NCBI GenBank assembly: GCA_964500895.1
Contig: CAZCQP010000053.1
Location: 1-17,370, forward strand
Source: CAZCQP01 sp964500895
Lineage (GTDB): Bacteria > Bacillota > Clostridia > Lachnospirales > JAISER01
Length of the DNA: 17,370 nucleotides
Reading direction: 5' to 3'
A program made the translations under genes and the position numbers. How positions within the stretch are numbered: position 1 is the stretch's first letter; the number at the start of each line of letters is the position of its first letter. Under the pieces are notes generated by a model. It worked only from the letters and a program-made list of their open reading frames with translations, was not told the origin of the DNA and did not search any database. This document shows, in pieces, positions 12,401 through 17,370 of the stretch.

Positions 12401-13312
12401 ATGCCGGCCATTCAATCCTTTGACCAGCTTCAGGCATTGCTTGCCAATACCAGCCCCAAAACATTAGCCGTGGCCGCCGCCCACGAAACCCACACATTGG
12501 AAGCCGTGTTCCATGCCAAACAAACCCTGCCTGTGCCCCTGCACGTGCTTTTGGTGGGGAACAAAGCCAAAATTCTTTCCATTACCCAGGAAATAGGCTG
12601 GCAGGTAGACCCGGCCACCATTGTGGAATCTGTAGACGAAACCGATTGCGCCCAAAAGGCAGTGGCCCTTGTGCGTGAAGGCAAAGCCAATGCGCTGATG
12701 AAAGGGCTTTTGGAAACCAAAGTGTTATTAAAAGCCGTTTTAGACAAAGACAACGGCATTCGGGGCACCGGGGTGATGTCTCACGTAGCAGTGGTGGAAA
12801 GCCCGGCGTACCACAAGCTGGTGTATGTGACAGACGGGGGCATCACCCCCCACCCTACCCTGGAACAAAAAGCAGCCATCATTGAAAACACCGTCACCTT
12901 TTTGCATGGGCTTGGCATTGAACAGCCTAAAATTGCGGCGCTGGCCGCTACGGAAAGCGTTAGCGACAAAATGCCGGAAACAGTGGAAGCCGCCCAGTTA
13001 GCCGTCATGGCTCAAAATGGGGCTTTCGGCAACTGCTTAGTGGAAGGCCCTGTGTCTGTAGACATTGCGGTGAGCAAGGAATCCGCTGCCGTGAAAGGCT
13101 ACAAAGGACAAATAGCCGGTGAAGCTGATGTTTTTTTAGCCCCCTGCATCCACACGGGCAACATCATGGTGAAAATACTGCTTTTTTGGGGCGGTGCTAA
13201 AATGGCCGGGTGCTTGCTTGGAGCGAAAGTGCCTATCGTGCTTTTGTCCAGAGGGGCCACAGCAGAAGAAAAGCGACTGTCTATTATGCTCTGCCTTGGG
13301 CTACAATCCTAG
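12401..13312 (+). CDS. ptb: Phosphate butyryltransferase
   Basis: A single-domain PTA_PTB-family enzyme of 303 aa, the usual Ptb length, converting butyryl-CoA plus phosphate to butyryl-phosphate. Family blocks include NALMKGLLETKVLLKAVLD (97-115), GIRGTGVMSHVAVVE (119-133), TDGGITPHPTLEQK (144-157), and a C-terminal AGEADVFLAPCIHTGNIMVK stretch with GGAKMAGCLLGAKVPIVLLSR. The butyrate assignment rests on the butyrate kinase gene 12 bp downstream; the family alone could act on other acyl groups (branched-chain acyl-CoA, for example). Start ATG has GGAAGGAG 7 nt upstream. It is divergent from its paralogue pta across a shared 273-bp control region. Confidence 0.92.
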   Translation: MPAIQSFDQLQALLANTSPKTLAVAAAHETHTLEAVFHAKQTLPVPLHVLLVGNKAKILSITQEIGWQVDPATIVESVDETDCAQKAVALVREGKANALMKGLLETKVLLKAVLDKDNGIRGTGVMSHVAVVESPAYHKLVYVTDGGITPHPTLEQKAAIIENTVTFLHGLGIEQPKIAALAATESVSDKMPETVEAAQLAVMAQNGAFGNCLVEGPVSVDIAVSKESAAVKGYKGQIAGEADVFLAPCIHTGNIMVKILLFWGGAKMAGCLLGAKVPIVLLSRGATAEEKRLSIMLCLGLQS

Positions 13313-13324
13313 GAGGAAGGAAGG

Positions 13325-14413
13325 TTGGCGAACAATTTTATGGAAGATACTTACTACATTTTAGCCATCAACCCCGGCTCCACCTCCACCAAGGTGGCGT
13401 TGTTTAAAAACGATGTGATGGTGGCCAAAGAAAGCATTGAGCATACCACCCAGGACTTGGCCCCTTATGACAACATTTTAAGCCAATACCCCTTCCGGCG
13501 GCAGTGCATCTTAGATTTTCTGGCCAAACAAGGCGTACCCACACACATGCTGGCTTGTGTGGTGGGCCGGGGAGGGCTTTTGCCCCCCATTAAAACCGGG
13601 GGCTACCGGGTGAACGAGAAGATGAAAGCCCTCATTTTCAGCGGCCAGCTTCTTCCCCATGCCTCTAACCTTGGGGCAGTTTTGGCGGACGAAATTGCCG
13701 CCATGGCGGGCAAACCCGCTTACATTTACGATGCCGTGTCTGCCAATGACATCACCCCTATGGCTCAAATTACAGGGATGCCGGAAATCACACGCACCAG
13801 CCTGTGCCATGTGCTCAACAGCCGGGCAGTGGCAAGACGGGTGGCAAAGTCTATGGACACGGAATACGAGCAGTTTCAAGCTGTGGTTGCCCATCTTGGG
13901 GGCGGCATTTCCATCAGTGTACACCAACGGGGCAAAATCATAGACGCCCTGCCAGACGACAGTGGCCCCTTCGCCCCGGAACGGGCAGGCGGGCTTCCTG
14001 CTTTAAAAGTGATTGACCTATGCTTCAGCGGGCAATATAATAGGCAGGAAATGATTAAGAAAACCAGGGGCAACGCCGGGCTGGTAGCTCTTGTGGGCAC
14101 CACAGACTGCCGGGAAATTGAGCGGCGCATTGCAGACGGTGACGAGCAAGTGCGGCTGGCTTACGAGGCCATGGTGTACAACATTGCCAAAGGCATCGGG
14201 CATATGTCCGTGGTGCTTAAAGGGGAATGTGAAGCCATTATTTTAACCGGTGGGCTGGCTCATTCCGCTTATATCATTGGTAAAATTAAGGGCTATGTGT
14301 CCTTCCTTGCCCCGGTGGTGGTTGTGCCCGGGGAATTTGAACTGGAAGCTTTGGCCCAGGGCGGCTTGCGCATTGTGAAAGGCCTGGAAACCGCCCGGGA
14401 GTTTGAATATTGA
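13325..14413 (+). CDS. buk: Butyrate kinase
   Basis: Buk makes ATP and butyrate from butyryl-phosphate. It belongs to the ASKHA acetokinase family, with NPGSTSTK (16-23), GRGGLLPPIKTGGYRVN (81-97), DAVSANDITPMAQITG (136-151), VAHLGGGISISVH (188-200), GPFAPERAGGLP (214-225) and a C-terminal ILTGGLAHSAYI segment. Start: a TTG at 13325 is chosen because AGGAGG lies 8 nt upstream (overlapping the ptb stop); the in-frame ATG at 13340 would be about 23 nt from it but gives a more usual N-terminus, so it stays possible. Length is 362 aa (357 with the ATG). Related branched-chain-fatty-acid kinases look similar; pairing with ptb supports butyrate. Confidence 0.95.
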   Translation: MANNFMEDTYYILAINPGSTSTKVALFKNDVMVAKESIEHTTQDLAPYDNILSQYPFRRQCILDFLAKQGVPTHMLACVVGRGGLLPPIKTGGYRVNEKMKALIFSGQLLPHASNLGAVLADEIAAMAGKPAYIYDAVSANDITPMAQITGMPEITRTSLCHVLNSRAVARRVAKSMDTEYEQFQAVVAHLGGGISISVHQRGKIIDALPDDSGPFAPERAGGLPALKVIDLCFSGQYNRQEMIKKTRGNAGLVALVGTTDCREIERRIADGDEQVRLAYEAMVYNIAKGIGHMSVVLKGECEAIILTGGLAHSAYIIGKIKGYVSFLAPVVVVPGEFELEALAQGGLRIVKGLETAREFEY

Positions 14414-14436
14414 AAGATTTACAAAGGAGAGCAGCT

Positions 14437-16089
14437 ATGGAAAGTGCATTGAAAGAAACAGGCAATTTTATTCATCAGTACATTTTGCAAGACCTTGGGG
14501 AAAATTTAAACAAAATCCACACCCGCTTCCCGCCAGAACCCAACGGCTATTTGCACATCGGCCACGCCAAGGCCATTTGCATTAACTTCGGCATGGCAGC
14601 TTTATACGGGGGCTTGTGCAACCTGCGGTTCGACGACACCAACCCCGCCAAGGAGGACACAGAGTACGTTAACGCCATTATTGAAGACATTAAATGGCTG
14701 GGTTTTGACTGGGCAGACCGGCAATACTTTGCTTCGGACTATTTTGAAAAACTGTATGATTTCGCCGTTACCCTCATTAAAAAAGGGAAAGCATTTGTGT
14801 GTGACTTATCTGCTGAAGAAATTAAAAAGACCCGGGGCACTTTAAGCGAACCGGGCCAGGAAAGCCCTTACCGCAACCGTTCCGTTGAAGAAAACCTGGA
14901 TTTATTTGAGCGCATGAAAAACGGGGAGTTCCCAGATGGCACCCGCACCTTGCGGGCGAAAATTGACATGGCCTCCCCCAATATGAACATGCGGGACCCT
15001 GTCATTTACCGCATCGCCCACATGACCCACCACAACACCGGGGACAAATGGTGCATCTACCCCATGTACGACTATGCCCACCCTTTGGAAGATGCCATTG
15101 AGGGCATCACCCACTCCATGTGTTCTTTGGAATTTGAAGACCACCGGCCGGTGTATGACTGGTTCGTGAACGAAGTGGGCGGTTTTGACCCTAAACCACG
15201 GCAAATGGAGTTTGCCAAGCTGAACCTGAACAACACCATCATGGGCAAGCGGTACATGCGGGCGCTGGTAGAAGCCGGCAAGGTGGACGGCTGGGATGAC
15301 CCACGGATGATGACTTTATCCGGCATTCGCCGCCGGGGGTATACCCCTGCGTCTATTCGGGACTTTTGCGACCGGGTTGGGGTGTCTAAAGCCAACAGCG
15401 TGGTAGACTGTGCTTTACTGGAACATTGCATCCGTGAAGATTTAAAACCCACTGCTAAAATGGTGATGGGGGTGTTAGACCCATTAAAAGTGACCATCAC
15501 CAACTACCCGGAAGAAGTGACCGAAACGGTCACCATTGAAAACAACGCCGAAAACCCAGACATGGGCACACGGGAAGTGCCTTTCTCCAAAACCCTTTAC
15601 ATTGAACGGGAAGACTTTATGGAGGATGCACCTAAGAAGTTTTTCCGGCTGTCTGTTGGCCGGGAAGTGCGGTTGAAAGGGGCCTACTACATCCAGTGCA
15701 ACGAGGTTGTGAAAGATAACGACGGAAACGTGGTGGAACTGCTCTGCACCTATGACCCTGAAACCAAAAGTGGTTCCGGCTTTAATGGCCGCAAGGTGAA
15801 AGGCACCATCCATTGGGTGAGCGCCCCTCATGCCGTACCCGCCACGGTACGTCTCTTCGACTATCTGGTGCTGGACGACAAAGATGCCCCGGAAGGTTTT
15901 GTGGAAAACCCTAACTCCCAAGTGGTGAAGCAGGCCTTTTTAGAGCCAGCGCTTCAAGACGCCACATTGGCAGACCGTTTTCAGTTTTTGCGGCTGGGTT
16001 ACTTCTGTCTGGATTCCAAGCTATCCAAGCCGGAAGCATTGGTGTTTAACCGCATTGTCTCTTTGAAAAGCGCCTACAAGCCAGAATAA
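14437..16089 (+). CDS. glnS: Glutaminyl-tRNA synthetase
   Basis: A class I synthetase charging tRNA-Gln with glutamine. Length is 550 aa, close to bacterial GlnRS. The catalytic core has PPEPNGYLHIGHAK (32-45, with the HIGH motif), LRFDDTNPAKEDTEYV (63-78) and DPVIYRI; then YPMYDYAHPLEDAIEGITHSMCSLEFEDHR (208-237). The KMSKS loop reads IMGKR at 268-272, with Gly in place of the usual Ser, followed by DGWDDPRM. A C-terminal beta-barrel anticodon-binding domain follows (about 345-545). Start is the ATG at 14437 with AAAGGAGA about 6 nt upstream, 23 bp after buk; a TTG at 14410 overlapping the buk stop is before the ribosome binding site. Close spacing suggests cotranscription with ptb-buk. Confidence 0.96.
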   Translation: MESALKETGNFIHQYILQDLGENLNKIHTRFPPEPNGYLHIGHAKAICINFGMAALYGGLCNLRFDDTNPAKEDTEYVNAIIEDIKWLGFDWADRQYFASDYFEKLYDFAVTLIKKGKAFVCDLSAEEIKKTRGTLSEPGQESPYRNRSVEENLDLFERMKNGEFPDGTRTLRAKIDMASPNMNMRDPVIYRIAHMTHHNTGDKWCIYPMYDYAHPLEDAIEGITHSMCSLEFEDHRPVYDWFVNEVGGFDPKPRQMEFAKLNLNNTIMGKRYMRALVEAGKVDGWDDPRMMTLSGIRRRGYTPASIRDFCDRVGVSKANSVVDCALLEHCIREDLKPTAKMVMGVLDPLKVTITNYPEEVTETVTIENNAENPDMGTREVPFSKTLYIEREDFMEDAPKKFFRLSVGREVRLKGAYYIQCNEVVKDNDGNVVELLCTYDPETKSGSGFNGRKVKGTIHWVSAPHAVPATVRLFDYLVLDDKDAPEGFVENPNSQVVKQAFLEPALQDATLADRFQFLRLGYFCLDSKLSKPEALVFNRIVSLKSAYKPE

Positions 16090-16127
16090 TTCATTTCATA
16101 AAAAATGAGCGAAAGGTTGTGTATTCC

Positions 16128-17318
16128 ATGAAGAAGCTATTGCTGCTGTTCACATGCATCACCTTGTTGACTTCCCTAACCGTGCAAACGGTGGTTGCTG
16201 CCCAAACTACGACCCTCACTGTTACAGAAGCGCTCAACTTGTTAGACGGGCATTGGACGGACAAAGCCTATATCGATGCCATACGTGCTACCCGCTCCCC
16301 GTACCATGCCCAAGCCCAGCTGGGCAAAGACGTGTTCCATTTGTCCATTGTTGCCGGAAAAAACGCTGACACGGACTTGAACATGGATTTTTATGAATAC
16401 TACGGCTTTCACGAAGGGGGTACCCCTGCCGGAAATTTCGTGCAGGTGAAACCCCTGGGCAACCAAAGCTTTGAATTGGTTGCCCAGCCTTCTGCCAAGA
16501 GTGACTTTTATTACCACGAAGGCATCCAAAACCGAAAAATAACCTTTACGCTGAAAAATGACGGTACTGTTGGGGAAATCACCTATACCATCAGCGATCG
16601 TACCGACATTTACGGCATAAACGGCACCTATACCATGCAAAGAACCAACCTGGATGATTTGCTGTTTTCCGGCACGTATCAGGACCAGTCCGGTAAACTT
16701 TACACCTTTGAAGACGGCAAGGTTACCTGGGGCAGCCCCAGCAACCTGTTTGGTTTTATGGTCACCCACGACTTTGTGACGGATTCCTATGCAGACGTTC
16801 TTTTACTCTACGGGCTGAAAGAGCCTTCCTATACGTCTTACTACTTTAAGATAACCGATATCCAAATAGCCCTTTATGACATACCCGTTCTAGACGACTA
16901 CTGGGAGCTTACAGAAGCTTATTTTGCCGACAAAACCCCCACGCTGGTTTTGAAGCCCATGCAAGCAGCCAAGGGCATTCAAGTGCTTTTAAACAACAAG
17001 CCCCTGTCCTTTGAGCAGCCCCCTGTGCTTGAAAACGGCCGGGTGTTGGTGCCTTTGCGGGCCATCTTTGAAGCCATGGGCGCTACCCTTGCTTGGGATG
17101 CAAACACCCAAACCATCACCGCCACCAGCAACGGCAAAGTGATTGTTTTAAAGGTGGGTGACAGTCAGGCGCAGATTGACGGCATTTCCTATACATTGGA
17201 TGTGCCCCCACAAATGGTGAATGGCCACACCTTGGTGCCCCTGCGGTTTATTGCTGAAAGCTTTGGCTGCTCGGTGAACTGGGACGGCGCACAGCAAACC
17301 GTTACCATTACGAACTAA
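16128..17318 (+). CDS. Secreted protein with C-terminal copper-amine-oxidase-N-like (stalk) domain
   Basis: A 396-aa exported protein. A signal peptide is clear: MKK, a hydrophobic core to about 19, and a likely cleavage near VVAA (22-25). Residues about 284-396 form the domain found in many Firmicute surface proteins under the name Cu_amine_oxidN1, with the paired hallmarks GRVLVPLRAIFEAMGATLAWD and GHTLVPLRFIAESFGCSVNWD; despite the name it is usually a structural stalk or wall-associated module, not an oxidase. The N-terminal two thirds is beta-rich and shows no motif I recognise. Start: ATG at 16128 (AAAGG about 11 nt upstream); GTG at 16119 is too close to that site. It begins 38 bp after glnS with no GC-rich hairpin between, so it may be on the same transcript. 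A repeat starts right after its stop. Confidence 0.85.
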   Translation: MKKLLLLFTCITLLTSLTVQTVVAAQTTTLTVTEALNLLDGHWTDKAYIDAIRATRSPYHAQAQLGKDVFHLSIVAGKNADTDLNMDFYEYYGFHEGGTPAGNFVQVKPLGNQSFELVAQPSAKSDFYYHEGIQNRKITFTLKNDGTVGEITYTISDRTDIYGINGTYTMQRTNLDDLLFSGTYQDQSGKLYTFEDGKVTWGSPSNLFGFMVTHDFVTDSYADVLLLYGLKEPSYTSYYFKITDIQIALYDIPVLDDYWELTEAYFADKTPTLVLKPMQAAKGIQVLLNNKPLSFEQPPVLENGRVLVPLRAIFEAMGATLAWDANTQTITATSNGKVIVLKVGDSQAQIDGISYTLDVPPQMVNGHTLVPLRFIAESFGCSVNWDGAQQTVTITN

Positions 17319-17319
17319 A

Positions 17320-17370
17320 AAAAGACCTTGGGAAACTTTTTCGAGAAAAAGTTTCCCAAACCCTTCAAAA
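17320..17370. repeat. Second copy of the hairpin repeat module, cut by window edge
   Basis: The 51 bases to the window end match about 1731-1781 almost exactly, with one substitution after the hairpin. The perfect 15-bp arms at 17328-17342 and 17345-17359 are identical to those at 1739-1753 and 1756-1770. The A-run at its start merges with the stop codon of the preceding gene. TGTAGACA, which precedes the first copy, is absent here, which places the family's left boundary at the A-run before GACC. The rest of the element lies beyond the window. Confidence 0.85.

Overview
This 17.4-kb window looks like chromosomal core sequence from a fermentative, probably butyrate-forming anaerobe of the Clostridia (Firmicutes). 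The reasons are the gene content (pta and ackA beside ptb and buk), strong AGGAGG-type ribosome binding sites, TTG/GTG starts, sigma-A-like promoters with 17-bp spacers, a yceD-rpmF-plsX-acpP-rnc cluster, and an ECF-transporter S component. There is no prophage, integrase, transposase or CRISPR array. The accessory character lies in intergenic repeats, one unusual operon and one small secreted protein gene.

Left part, + strand (1-1694): the 3' part of a CAU-anticodon tRNA and its likely terminator, then an ECF S component overlapping dusB by 4 bp, ended by a clear intrinsic terminator. Next comes a composite hairpin repeat (1706-1916) between convergent genes. Its first hairpin module recurs at the right edge of the window (17320-17370).

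Middle, all - strand, given in transcription order from 12127 down to 1917: pta; a 140-bp nested palindrome; a small secreted Gln/Gly/Cys-rich protein; ackA; yceD-rpmF (own promoter inside the ackA 3' end); an intrinsic terminator; plsX-acpP-rnc (fatty-acid/phospholipid synthesis plus RNase III); a cysteine-less carboxymuconolactone-decarboxylase-family protein; and an apparent operon of glgP (glycogen phosphorylase), a divergent flagellin and a secreted polysaccharide deacetylase, driven by an extended -10 promoter.

Right part, + strand (12336-17318): a good promoter drives ptb-buk, followed closely by glnS and then a secreted protein with a C-terminal copper-amine-oxidase-N-like domain. The 273-bp region between divergent pta and ptb holds both promoters and two near-identical 20-bp palindromes that look like operators.

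Functionally, the two acid-kinase routes (acetyl-P to acetate, butyryl-P to butyrate, each making ATP) sit back to back around one control region, so acetate/butyrate balance could be set there. The points most worth a second look are the pta/ptb twin palindromes, the hairpin plus secreted-peptide cassette between pta and ackA, the glgP-flagellin-deacetylase operon, and the composite repeat family. No gene-free stretch exceeds 300 bp.
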